The position numbers and the translations under genes were made by a program. From Candidatus Parvarchaeota archaeon (GTDB lineage Archaea > Nanobdellota > Nanobdellia > JAFCGN01 > DAOVEB01), in the NCBI GenBank assembly GCA_030669205.1, contig DAOVEB010000003.1, positions 1-33,999 on the forward strand: a stretch of 33,999 nt of DNA. Direction: 5' to 3'. The notes under the pieces are model-generated. The model was not told the origin of the DNA. It saw only the letters and a list, made by a program, of their open reading frames with translations, and made no database searches. Positions 1 to 8,246 of the stretch are shown here, piece by piece. Every line of letters begins with the position of its first letter. The first letter of the stretch is position 1.

Positions 1-65
1 CAAACCTTCTTCAAATCCTGCCATGAGGAAGTTGATGTCATTTTACTAATTAAGGATTTCTATAA

Positions 66-269
66 TTATAGACCTTGTAGTGCTTCCATAGTTTTCAGGT
101 ACTCCTCTTCAGAGATTGTGTCGACAACCCTGTTCGCGTGAATGACAACATAGTCACCAGGCTTCACCTTGAGAAAACCCAGCTTGACCTTACGCTCCTC
201 TCCATTGACCTCGACTATTCCCCTTTTTCCGTCAACTGATTTCAGCACTGCGGGAAAGGCCAAGCACAT
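66..269 (-). CDS. hypC: HypC/HupF family hydrogenase maturation chaperone
   Basis: 67 aa, begins MCLAFPA with conserved Cys2, then 'VEVNGEERKVKLGFLKVKPGDYVVIHANRVVDTISEEEY', typical of HypC. Confidence 0.93.
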   Translation of the reverse strand: MCLAFPAVLKSVDGKRGIVEVNGEERKVKLGFLKVKPGDYVVIHANRVVDTISEEEYLKTMEALQGL

Positions 270-645
270 ACTCTACTGCAAGGTCAGCGTTCTTTTTAGC
301 CTTTTTGGTGAGTCCGTCTCCGAACCTGTGCGAATAGGTCTTTATCCCAATGACCTTTATCTCCCTCCCTGTGTACCTTGATATCAGGTCAACAGAGTAG
401 CTGTGTGTGGAGATATTGTTTCCCTTTGCACTCCCAATGATGAACGGTTTGTTGGCCTCGAACTGCGCAGCGTCTATGAAGTAAAGTTCACCCTCAGGCA
501 ACTTGCTCAGAACGGCCTCAGGTGTCGTGTGCGCGAACAGCACGCTGAAGCCCAGCTTCTCCAACCTCCTGCCGGCGTAGACGCCCACACCATCGTCCCC
601 TTTCAGCTCGTTGCCGACTGCTATGAATGAAACCACGACTTTCAC
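232..645 (-). CDS. hydrogenase maturation protease (HycI/HyaD-like)
   Basis: N-terminal 'FIAVGNELKGDDGVGVYAGRRLE' is the GN-DDG signature of Ni-hydrogenase maturation peptidases; GTG start at 645 preferred over the longer ORF to 705; overlaps hypC by 38 nt. Confidence 0.85.
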   Translation of the reverse strand: MKVVVSFIAVGNELKGDDGVGVYAGRRLEKLGFSVLFAHTTPEAVLSKLPEGELYFIDAAQFEANKPFIIGSAKGNNISTHSYSVDLISRYTGREIKVIGIKTYSHRFGDGLTKKAKKNADLAVEYVLGLSRSAEIS

Positions 646-650
646 AACCC

Positions 651-669
651 GATTAAAATATATAAGGAT
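651..669. promoter_or_regulatory. probable bidirectional archaeal TATA region
   Basis: 'gattaaaatatataaggat' lies about 25 nt upstream of ATG 691 (+ strand) and just upstream of the minus-strand protease start. Confidence 0.4.
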
Positions 670-690
670 ATAGTGTGTGTAATCGTGTCT

Positions 691-1515
691 ATGAGGTCGT
701 TTCAACTTGTCCTTGCAACAGCTGTAATCAGCGGCTTTTCAATCTACGTGAACAAGCTGCTTCTTGTAGGACAGGACCCACTTACCATGACCTTTGCCAA
801 GATGGCCGTTGCAGCACTGGTTCTGTTGGCTGTTGGTTCAGTCGGGAGGACCATGACTCCAAGCAGCCTTGGCAGGGATGAATGGCTGAAACTTGCGCTG
901 GTCGGACTCATCGGCGGCTGTATACCATTTCTCCTCTTCTTTTACGCACTGGCGATGACCTCGGCTGCGAGCGCATCATTCATTCACAAGACCATGTTCA
1001 TCTTTGCCTCCATCTTCTCATATACGTTCTTGCGCGAGAGATTTCCCAGGTTCAAGGTCGCTGGCATGGTGCTTGCCTTTGTCGGCGTTGCCCTGCTCCT
1101 TGGATTGTCCGGGATATCTTTCGGCTACTTTGATGCCATTATACTCGTAGCAACGCTCTTCTGGGCAGGCGAACAGGTGATGTCAAAGTATCTTCTGCGC
1201 ACAGTCCATCCGGATGTCCTTGCCTCTGCAAGGCTCGGCTTCGGCTCTATTTTCATCTTCATCTTTCTCGTCTTCCGCGGCTTTGGCCACGTCTCCGTGT
1301 TGCCTGTGCTGGTTTCATCCGCATTTCTGGTCGCATACGTACTGACATGGTACAGGGGGCTACAAGGATTGGACGTCTCGACAGCCACCACTGTCCTGCT
1401 CATCGGCTCTGTTGTAACCACATTCCTCCAACTCAACATCTCATTTTATGGCGTCATTGGCTCCATTCTGATACTCGCGGCTGCTCTGCCCATGTGGAAA
1501 GGGGTGGCAACTTGA
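691..1515 (+). CDS. EamA/DMT superfamily transporter
   Basis: Hydrophobic multi-TM protein with internal repeat architecture of EamA ('FSIYVNKLLL...DPLTMTFAKMAVAALVLL', 'ASFIHKTMFIFASIFSYTFLRERF'); ATG at 691 taken as start. Confidence 0.8.
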   Translation: MRSFQLVLATAVISGFSIYVNKLLLVGQDPLTMTFAKMAVAALVLLAVGSVGRTMTPSSLGRDEWLKLALVGLIGGCIPFLLFFYALAMTSAASASFIHKTMFIFASIFSYTFLRERFPRFKVAGMVLAFVGVALLLGLSGISFGYFDAIILVATLFWAGEQVMSKYLLRTVHPDVLASARLGFGSIFIFIFLVFRGFGHVSVLPVLVSSAFLVAYVLTWYRGLQGLDVSTATTVLLIGSVVTTFLQLNISFYGVIGSILILAAALPMWKGVAT

Positions 1516-2195
1516 ATGGCATCCAGCTAGCTTGCAGATATGCGTACCAAACAACCAAACTTGGCTACTGTGGTCCAAAAGAGCTCTCTGACATGATTTA
1601 CAGCTGCGCGAGAGACGGAGCATGTGAGGAGATTAGGGATTCTCTGATGCACTATGAGGCACTGCCCATATACCTGAAACTCATAGCCAAGACCCATGAC
1701 CTTGACCCGCTTGATTTGGAGGTAGTCGAGGCATTCTGGCTTGGCAACAAACTTTCATCCTCAATCGGCACAGACGCCATAAGAACCGCTTTCCAGCCTC
1801 TAATGGAGATTGGTTACTACAAGAAGCGCCTGAAACCAAAGTTCGACTCCTTTCCCATGGACTGCCACCCAACCCATTCCTTCCATGTCCTGCTCATCGG
1901 CTCGATAACTGGAGTACTGGGCAAAGACGTTGAGAACATCAACAGCTGCCTGGTCAGAAAAGGGACTGTGAAAAACGGGGTGGTTGAGATGGAGCACCTC
2001 AGGAAGGTGGACAACAGGCTGGTTCTCGGGAAGAGGGATGCCCTAGACATGAAGATGGACTTTGTTGAAGCCTCAACCGGGGACACGATTTCGTTTCACT
2101 GGGGTTACGCAGCGCAGAAACTTGACAGGAACAAGTCAAATGACCATGCAGTCGACCTAGAACATCACCTGGGGATGAGGAACCGTCTTATTTGA
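1512..2195 (+). CDS. uncharacterised protein, probable DUF6390 family
   Basis: TTG start overlaps the EamA stop by 4 nt (TTGA); 'LNGIQLACRYAYQTTKLGYCGPKE...VVEAFWLGNKL...THSFHVLLIG' resembles DUF6390 proteins found near hydrogenase loci (from memory). Confidence 0.6.
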   Translation: MNGIQLACRYAYQTTKLGYCGPKELSDMIYSCARDGACEEIRDSLMHYEALPIYLKLIAKTHDLDPLDLEVVEAFWLGNKLSSSIGTDAIRTAFQPLMEIGYYKKRLKPKFDSFPMDCHPTHSFHVLLIGSITGVLGKDVENINSCLVRKGTVKNGVVEMEHLRKVDNRLVLGKRDALDMKMDFVEASTGDTISFHWGYAAQKLDRNKSNDHAVDLEHHLGMRNRLI

Positions 2196-2973
2196 TGGAC
2201 TTCTTGAATTCATCTAATTTGTCCTTTAGTATGTCGAGTCCAACCTTCATTATTTCTGCTGGCTTCAGCTGGCCAAAGCTGTCGATGTGGAAGAGTATGT
2301 TGTTTCTGTCGGCTTCTACAGTTATCCCACCGGTTTTGCAGACATCAACGCAGGCCTCACACAGGGTGCAATCCATTACATTGTTCGGTTTGACAACCAG
2401 TTTGCCTTTTTTTATTGTAAGGACGTCAACCGGACAAGCTTCCGCACACTCTGTACAGTCGCTGCAGAGTTTTTGGTTTATGGCTATTATCGGCATGAAT
2501 CTGTGATGTGCAAAGCACGGTGACCACTTCGCGTGGTCCCTGCCCCTGCCCAGTATGGCAGTGGCGGTGAACTCCAGTTCTTGGCCTTTCCTGAGCTTTG
2601 TAATTGGTAAGGGATATACTGGAACAACTGCCCTGTCATTTGACTTCATCTCTGTTGCGAGCACAATCTTTGGCCCCTTTGCCTTCAGTGTAAGTGTCAC
2701 CTGACACCTTCTACAACCCTTGCCTTTGCATTTGCACTCGTCTCTGAAGTTGTAGGACTTCAGGTCCGTTTTCAGCGGCACGAGACCAAGCCTGTGTGCA
2801 ACCATCTCGTCGTACATGGCTGAGGAGTTCTTCACAAACTCGACATCCTCTATGGCCATTGTTGGAACGTCTGATATGCAAACCCTCCGAAGCGAGTTTA
2901 TAAGTCCGATTGGCTCACCAGTTATCTGGTAAACGGTTTCGTCCTTGTTCTTTGAAACCAGTTTTTTAATCAA
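2188..2973 (-). CDS. rpoD: DNA-directed RNA polymerase subunit D (Rpo3) with ferredoxin-like insert
   Basis: '[43 protein letters not shown]' Rpb3/RpoD signature; Zn-type CxCx4Cxx[13 protein letters not shown] and [11 protein letters not shown] FeS motifs; downstream of S11. Confidence 0.97.
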   Translation of the reverse strand: MIKKLVSKNKDETVYQITGEPIGLINSLRRVCISDVPTMAIEDVEFVKNSSAMYDEMVAHRLGLVPLKTDLKSYNFRDECKCKGKGCRRCQVTLTLKAKGPKIVLATEMKSNDRAVVPVYPLPITKLRKGQELEFTATAILGRGRDHAKWSPCFAHHRFMPIIAINQKLCSDCTECAEACPVDVLTIKKGKLVVKPNNVMDCTLCEACVDVCKTGGITVEADRNNILFHIDSFGQLKPAEIMKVGLDILKDKLDEFKKSIK

Positions 2974-3377
2974 ACCCTTCTCCCCCTTCTGCCCCCCTTC
3001 TTCCGGCAGCCGTCGTGCGGAATCGGCGTGACATCCTCAATTGTTCCTATCTTCAAACCGGCTCTGGACAGCCCGCGTATCGCGGCCTGTGCGCCCGGTC
3101 CCGGGCTTTTGTTGCCGTTGTGCCCGCCCTTGGCACGCACACGTATATGAACAGCATTCACTCCCTTGTTCCTTGCCTCTTCAGCAACGCGCTTTGCAGC
3201 CATCATCGCTGCTGAGCGGGATGATTCAAGTCTTGACGCCCGGACGACCATACCACCAGATACTCTGGCTATGGTCTCTGAGCCTGTTATGTCTGTTATG
3301 TGGATAAACGTGTTGTTGTAACTGGAGAAGATATGTGCAATGCCCCATCTAAGTTTATCCCTTGCCATGTTTTGCAC
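2970..3377 (-). CDS. rps11: 30S ribosomal protein uS11
   Basis: '[34 protein letters not shown]...[43 protein letters not shown]'. Confidence 0.98.
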   Translation of the reverse strand: MQNMARDKLRWGIAHIFSSYNNTFIHITDITGSETIARVSGGMVVRASRLESSRSAAMMAAKRVAEEARNKGVNAVHIRVRAKGGHNGNKSPGPGAQAAIRGLSRAGLKIGTIEDVTPIPHDGCRKKGGRRGRRV

Positions 3378-3885
3378 CCCTTGTAGCGTGTCCTGCCTTG
3401 GCCAACACCGAGTATGGATTAAACCTTAAATTCTTTTCCTCCTCTCTTGAAACAAGATGTGACGGGGAGGTTATAACCTTGTCACCCACCATGACATGTT
3501 TGTGGGTTATGAACTGTCTTGACTGGCTCACTGTGTTTGCCAGGCCTTTCTTGACCAGCATTGTCTGGAGACGCCTGTCCATTATGTCTTTAATTGTCAT
3601 CGTGAGGACATCGTCGACCTTCGCATCCTTGTCCAGAAGCCCGACGCGGAACGTCGCACCGAGAAGCTGCTCCTTCTCCCTCAGGTTCTGTTCAGAGCCG
3701 CCTGCAACAACCTTTCTGGCCTGTGACCTGTACTTCCTGAGAATATAACGCATCTTGTGTATCTCTCTCTTGTTTTTGATTCCATACTCCTTCTTTAGGG
3801 CAGCCTCTTCAACTATCCTGCTCTTCTGCCACGGGTGCCTAGGTCCCTCAAATTTGCTTCTTGTCTTCTTTGGGTCACCCATCAC
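3355..3885 (-). CDS. rps4: 30S ribosomal protein uS4
   Basis: '[19 protein letters not shown]...[42 protein letters not shown]' S4 domain. Confidence 0.98.
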   Translation of the reverse strand: MMGDPKKTRSKFEGPRHPWQKSRIVEEAALKKEYGIKNKREIHKMRYILRKYRSQARKVVAGGSEQNLREKEQLLGATFRVGLLDKDAKVDDVLTMTIKDIMDRRLQTMLVKKGLANTVSQSRQFITHKHVMVGDKVITSPSHLVSREEEKNLRFNPYSVLAKAGHATRGAKHGKG

Positions 3886-4358
3886 TTACCACCCTTCTTT
3901 TTGGCTGGTGCCACTCCTTTCTTTCTCCTGACACCGACTGTTGTACCCTTCCTGCCAGTTGACTTTGTCCTCTGGCCCCGCACCTTCAGGCCGTAGGAAT
4001 GCCTGAATCCCTTGTATGATTTTATCTTTCTCATGCGCTTTACGTCAAATGACTGGACAAGTTCTATGTCCGATGATATCAGATGTTTCTGCTCTCCAGA
4101 GTCCCGGTCCTTTTGCCTGTTGAGCAGAAATGTCGGAATCCCATACTCTGTTGGTTTCCTCAGAGCATCGGAAATCTTGTCCATCTCCTCCTTGCTGAGA
4201 CCTCCAACAGGTCGCTTTGGGTCCAGTTCCAGCGCCTTTACAACAGCATGTGAATAGCTATGACTGACACCCTTGACCTTTCTCAGTGCAGAGAGCAACT
4301 TTACCTCTCCCGTTATGTCTGCGCCAGCTATCCTTACTATTTTCTTGAGCTCGGCCAT
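3882..4358 (-). CDS. rps13: 30S ribosomal protein uS13
   Basis: 'IVRIAGADITGEVKLLSALRKVKGVSHSYSHAV...YKGFRHSYGLKVRGQRTKSTGRKGTTVGVRRKK'. Confidence 0.98.
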   Translation of the reverse strand: MAELKKIVRIAGADITGEVKLLSALRKVKGVSHSYSHAVVKALELDPKRPVGGLSKEEMDKISDALRKPTEYGIPTFLLNRQKDRDSGEQKHLISSDIELVQSFDVKRMRKIKSYKGFRHSYGLKVRGQRTKSTGRKGTTVGVRRKKGVAPAKKKGGK

Positions 4359-4380
4359 GCTGATTATCTAATTCATATCT

Positions 4381-4390
4381 CTTTTAAACC
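4381..4390 (-). promoter_or_regulatory. TATA-box-like element upstream of S13
   Basis: GGTTTAAAAG on the minus strand, about 25-30 nt upstream of the S13 ATG. Confidence 0.5.
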
Positions 4391-4400
4391 TTTTCCTCAA

Positions 4401-4413
4401 ATATTTTTATAAA
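4401..4413 (+). promoter_or_regulatory. TATA-box-like element upstream of the 4430/4436 ORF
   Basis: 'atatttttataaa' about 25 nt upstream of ATG 4436. Confidence 0.45.
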
Positions 4414-4429
4414 TGGGTTAGTATTACCC

Positions 4430-4858
4430 GTGATTATGAGGCTCTTGCTGGAAGACCACCAGATAGAACTAATTTACCACAGGAACGTTTCGCACGAAAA
4501 CCTCCTCAACAAGGTGAAAGCTGGAAAATCACACGTGCCACGCGTCTGGAAGCTCTTGGTTGACAAACTGCCCTACGATATCTTTGGTGGTGAGATGGGT
4601 GTGGGCCAGAACTTTGAACTGCATGTTGGCGATGGTGTAAGTGAGCCACACTTCTTCATAAAGACCAGAAACATGGAGAGAACCGTTTTCTATGTCATAA
4701 ACCTGCTTGACCCGCCGGATAGCGAGGAGGCCGCGATGATGGAGGTGCTTCGAACAGCACACAGACTCAATAGATTCTACGACAGATATGAAGCCAAGTT
4801 TGAGGACGACTCAGCCGGGTTCGCGGTTGTCATATCCAAGAAAAAGGCCCTGTTTTGA
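4430..4858 (+). CDS. hypothetical protein
   Basis: 142 aa ORF with upstream TATA, divergent from S13; GTG at 4430 or ATG at 4436; no family recognised. Confidence 0.7.
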   Translation: MIMRLLLEDHQIELIYHRNVSHENLLNKVKAGKSHVPRVWKLLVDKLPYDIFGGEMGVGQNFELHVGDGVSEPHFFIKTRNMERTVFYVINLLDPPDSEEAAMMEVLRTAHRLNRFYDRYEAKFEDDSAGFAVVISKKKALF

Positions 4859-4904
4859 AGAAAAAGATATATTTCTGAACATCCAATGTATGTGACGGGA
4901 AGAG

Positions 4905-5144
4905 ATGACGGACATACTTGGCAGACTGAATGAAATTAGTGCTTACAGGAGGAGAGCGAATATCCGATCGGAACTTGAGCGTGAACTCTCTAGACGGTTC
5001 GAAAAGGAAGTCAGAGTGGTAGCAATGAGGAAATGCAGAGAATTTTACTTCGACTGCGAACTCAATCTTGAAATAGATGGCTGTTCTATCTACTGTACCC
5101 GTCTTGAAAAACTGGTTAAGAACTACTGTAAAAGAGTTTCATGA
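4905..5144 (+). CDS. hypothetical protein, small and Cys-containing
   Basis: 79 aa ORF, charged, no family recognised. Confidence 0.5.
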   Translation: MTDILGRLNEISAYRRRANIRSELERELSRRFEKEVRVVAMRKCREFYFDCELNLEIDGCSIYCTRLEKLVKNYCKRVS

Positions 5145-5280
5145 CCAACAGGGTTTCGCAGCGCCTGGATTATTACGACATGACCGTGTTCGCCTGTATG
5201 GACGCCTACTGGCCGCTTTTAGTATAACAGACAATTTGGTTAGATAATATTTATAAATACTACTTATAAGTAATTACATA

Positions 5281-5820
5281 ATGTCGGATATTCAAATCTT
5301 CGAAGAAGAGGACAAGATTTATTTAGCTAAACATAGGGAATACCCTTTATTTTTTATTGATTCATCTTCAATGTCTTATGTTTCCACCACAGAGAAAACA
5401 AAACAAAAACACATAAGAGAAGTTCTTGATGATGAGGATCTTCTTGAAGATATTGTTGATATAACGGGGATTGATAAATCAGGACTGACAACTTCTTTGA
5501 AAAACGAAGAGCCATTAATCTTGACAAAAAAAACTAATTGCCCCTATAGAAAACATGTCGGACCAAAAGTTTTCAAAGCTTGTGGAGGTTACGATCATAT
5601 CCTTTCCGCAACAACTGCTGCATGGGCTGTTGAAGGTTTTTTATTGGGCGTACCTTTAGCAGTTTTACCATCAATTTGGTTAGGCTATGCAGGAGACCCT
5701 TTTAGTTTCCTTGCAGGGATTCTTGCGGTTACACTCATTTTTTCTTTACAAGGAGCATACCAAGGAATGCAAAACAGATCTAAAAAGATGAATAATGAGC
5801 CGTTTTTTGATCTATTTTAA
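5281..5820 (+). CDS. hypothetical protein with C-terminal membrane segments
   Basis: 179 aa; acidic N-terminal half, then hydrophobic 'GFLLGVPLAVLPSIWLGYAGDPFSFLAGILAVTLIFSLQGAY'; TATA-like 'atatttataaatac' upstream. Confidence 0.65.
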   Translation: MSDIQIFEEEDKIYLAKHREYPLFFIDSSSMSYVSTTEKTKQKHIREVLDDEDLLEDIVDITGIDKSGLTTSLKNEEPLILTKKTNCPYRKHVGPKVFKACGGYDHILSATTAAWAVEGFLLGVPLAVLPSIWLGYAGDPFSFLAGILAVTLIFSLQGAYQGMQNRSKKMNNEPFFDLF

Positions 5821-5916
5821 TAGAGATAGTCATCTGCCGGGTGTTTAGACCTCTGCTCGTCAGGTATGTTGCACGCGAGAACCTGAAACTGTGGGGTTTA
5901 TCCGTTTAACTTTCAA

Positions 5917-6047
5917 CGCCGAGGACGAGATTCGAACTCGCGCCCGAAAAAATCGGACAGGCTCACTGGGTCTTTTTTTGGTAAAGCTTTCTTTCGCAAA
6001 GAAAGGTTTTTCCAGGCCTGCGCGTTAGACCACTCCGCCACCTCGGC
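5917..6047 (-). tRNA. tRNA-Ser (GGA anticodon) with canonical 37/38 intron
   Basis: Acceptor GCCGAGG/CCTCGGC with discriminator G; anticodon stem CAGGC/GCCTG with loop CTGGAA|A; long variable arm; T arm GCGAG-TTCGAAT-CTCGT; intron 5964-6009 (46 nt); mature length 85 nt. Confidence 0.95.
5964..6009 (-). other. tRNA-Ser intron (bulge-helix-bulge type)
   Basis: 4-bp helix CTGG/CCAG flanked by 3-nt bulges AAA and TGA, predicted cuts AA^A and TG^A; intron contains hairpin CTTTCTTT-GCG-AAAGAAAG. Confidence 0.85.
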
Positions 6048-6082
6048 ACAGAAGTGGAGAAACTCTATGGGGTTAAAAAAGT

Positions 6083-6535
6083 TTATGATTCGTCGGTTTT
6101 TATGGTGATGACATTGATGCCAGCCTGTTTGAGCAACTCGATGCCGTCTGTTGTGGAGTATGTTCCGGACATCACCACTTTCTTTACCCCTGAATTGATT
6201 ATCAGCTTGGAACATATCTGGCAGGGATAGCTGTTGGTGTAGAGCGTCGCCCCCTGGATGTTGCCGAATTCGAGCGCGCGCAGTATCGCGTTCTGCTCAG
6301 CGTGCACGGCCCTGCAGATTTCATGCCGTGTGCCGCTCTTTATCCTAAGCTCGTCGCGCAGGCACCCGATTTCGGTGCAGTGCTCCATGCCCGAAGGCGC
6401 GCCGTTGTAGCCCGTGCCGCGTATCTGGTTGTTCAGGGTCACGATTGCACCATACTGGTGACGCTTGCACGTTGAGCGCAGCTTGACTACCTCAACCATA
6501 CGCGCGAAGTATTCGTCCCATCCTATGCGGCTCAT
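6083..6535 (-). CDS. dCMP deaminase family (ComEB-like) zinc deaminase
   Basis: 'STCKRHQYGAIVTLNNQIRGTGYNGAPSGMEHC...CRAVHAEQNAILRA...LYTNSYPCQICSKLIINSGVKKVV': HAE and PCxxC zinc motifs; ATG at 6535 chosen. Confidence 0.95.
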   Translation of the reverse strand: MSRIGWDEYFARMVEVVKLRSTCKRHQYGAIVTLNNQIRGTGYNGAPSGMEHCTEIGCLRDELRIKSGTRHEICRAVHAEQNAILRALEFGNIQGATLYTNSYPCQICSKLIINSGVKKVVMSGTYSTTDGIELLKQAGINVITIKTDES

Positions 6536-6744
6536 CTCAATTCCTTCGGCAGCATTATGGGTATTCCATCCTCTATTGGGTAGACTTCCTTGCACTTCTT
6601 GCAGGTGAGCGTACCGTCAATCTTTTTATCCTTCCCACGCAGGTCCTTCAGCACCAAGTCCCCCTTGCACTCAGGACAGCACAGAATCTCCATCAGCCTC
6701 GGGTCGACCAATGGTTCCTTTTTCCTTGTTGTCTTCTTTGCCAT
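6532..6744 (-). CDS. Trm112-like zinc-binding protein
   Basis: 'MEILCCPECKGDLVL...LTCKKCKEVYPIEDGIPIMLPKE': two CxxC motifs and the Trm112/UPF0434 C-terminus. Confidence 0.9.
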   Translation of the reverse strand: MAKKTTRKKEPLVDPRLMEILCCPECKGDLVLKDLRGKDKKIDGTLTCKKCKEVYPIEDGIPIMLPKELR

Positions 6745-6749
6745 GCGGC

Positions 6750-7346
6750 TTAACTGTGTTTACTTCCTTTTATCTTTTTCGAGCAATACACCCAGAAACC
6801 ACCTGACCTGGCAACTACTTTACAGTTGCCGAATGCCTGCTTCATCCGCTCCATCAGCCTCTGCCCCGCTATCCTGTGGCGGGCGACCATGAAAAGCTTG
6901 CCATCCTGGTTGAGATGCTTAGGTGCCTGGTCCACAATCTGGAAACATACCTCCAGGCCTGCGCTGATTGGTGGATTCGAGGCGATCACGTCAAAGGAGC
7001 CGACCTTGCTGTAAAGGTCTGAGTTGGTCACCTTTGCAGTGACTCCTAGCTTCTTCGCATTCATGCGCGCCACCTTCAGAGCCCTCCTGTTCACGTCCGA
7101 CATTGTCACCTCTGCTCCAAGCTTTGCAGCAACCAGCCCGACAACCCCAATACCACACCCAAGGTCAAGGAATTTGCCACCAATGTCCATGTTTTTTATC
7201 AAAGCCAGGGTTCCCCTGTCGAGCTTCCTCCAAGAGAAGATTCCTGGCGCAGTATACAGTTCAAAGTCCATTCCGCGCAGATTGCCAACGCGGAGCAGGC
7301 CCAACCTGAACGGCGTTTCCTGTTTCTCAGAGAAGTAGTGGCTCAT
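6750..7346 (-). CDS. class I SAM methyltransferase (RsmC-like, MTS domain)
   Basis: 'FLDLGCGIGVVGLVAAKLGAEVTMSDVNRRALKVARMNAKKLG...FDVIASNPPIS': SAM-binding motif and NPP(I) motif. Confidence 0.92.
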   Translation of the reverse strand: MSHYFSEKQETPFRLGLLRVGNLRGMDFELYTAPGIFSWRKLDRGTLALIKNMDIGGKFLDLGCGIGVVGLVAAKLGAEVTMSDVNRRALKVARMNAKKLGVTAKVTNSDLYSKVGSFDVIASNPPISAGLEVCFQIVDQAPKHLNQDGKLFMVARHRIAGQRLMERMKQAFGNCKVVARSGGFWVYCSKKIKGSKHS

Positions 7347-7999
7347 TTTTCTATAAAAGGTATTATCATAATCAGTGAGCCTATGAGGACGCCGACTGAA
7401 CCAAGTGCAGGCACCCCATAAAGCGTGTGCAGGAAGACATCTACTATCTCTGCTGAGAGCAGCATGACCAGAAGGCCAGCTATGAAGAGAACCATCTGCT
7501 TTTTGAGTTTGCCCGAAAGCTTTTTGAAAAGTGTGACAAGGTTGTACGTTGCATAGACCACTGGAACCGCACCCATCCCGCCGAAGAGTAGGATGAACCC
7601 CACGTCGTACCTGCTTGAAAAGCCGTCTGCTGTGTATACGACCTCAGGGGTGAACGCCAGGATGAGTGGTATTGTTATGATGGGGACCAGCGATATGGCT
7701 ATGCCAAGGTCGCTGAGCTTTCCATAGGTCAGATTCACCGAAAAAAGGGAGATGGAAACTGCGGCACCTATAACGCAGAGCAGCACAGCTACAAGCAAAA
7801 ATCTTGCAGTTACGTCCATCCCAATTGGTAAGACAGTCATTACCAGTTCAAGCAGGTTCCACAGGCTCGCGAACATTATGCCGACTGTGAAGAACTGCTT
7901 TGTCCTGTCCCTAGCCCTTGAAATCATCAGAAAGAAGAGGGACGCGCTTGCAAGGGTCGCGAGAAGCCTTGTATAGAAGACCAGTACCGTCTCAAACAC
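7343..7999 (-). CDS. 7-TM membrane protein, possible HisKA_7TM-like sensor
   Basis: About seven hydrophobic helices over 218 aa; stop/start overlaps with both neighbours. Confidence 0.7.
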   Translation of the reverse strand: MFETVLVFYTRLLATLASASLFFLMISRARDRTKQFFTVGIMFASLWNLLELVMTVLPIGMDVTARFLLVAVLLCVIGAAVSISLFSVNLTYGKLSDLGIAISLVPIITIPLILAFTPEVVYTADGFSSRYDVGFILLFGGMGAVPVVYATYNLVTLFKKLSGKLKKQMVLFIAGLLVMLLSAEIVDVFLHTLYGVPALGSVGVLIGSLIMIIPFIEK

Positions 8000-8231
8000 C
8001 CGCCATAGCTATCACGGTTTTTCCACCCATATTTTGGGAGTTCAGTATCCCCAGGCGAACGAGGTCGAATATGCATCTTTCGACGTTCGTTTTTTTCAGG
8101 CCTAGACGCAACGAAATGCCGTTTACGTCGTCCATGACACCTGGATTTCTGCGGAAAAAGTGAAGTATCTCCATGTGGGTCAAGGTCACCTCTAATCCAG
8201 ATGACATTAGTTTTTTCACTGCGTCAACCAT
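7992..8231 (-). CDS. winged-helix/HTH small protein (copy 2)
   Basis: 'LTHMEILHFFRRNPGVMDDVNGISLRLGLKKTNVERCIFDLVRLGIL', wHTH-like and similar to the 9001-9345 product. Confidence 0.75.
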   Translation of the reverse strand: MVDAVKKLMSSGLEVTLTHMEILHFFRRNPGVMDDVNGISLRLGLKKTNVERCIFDLVRLGILNSQNMGGKTVIAMAGV

Positions 8232-8246
8232 TTTGGATACTCGGAC

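Noticed and set aside
1347-1511. N-terminal extension of the 282 aa ORF ending at 2195
   Set aside because: Overlaps EamA coding sequence; family-like homology begins at TTG 1512
5913-6215. 100 aa minus-strand ORF over the tRNA-Ser
   Set aside because: Translates through the tRNA and intron; the tRNA explains the sequence
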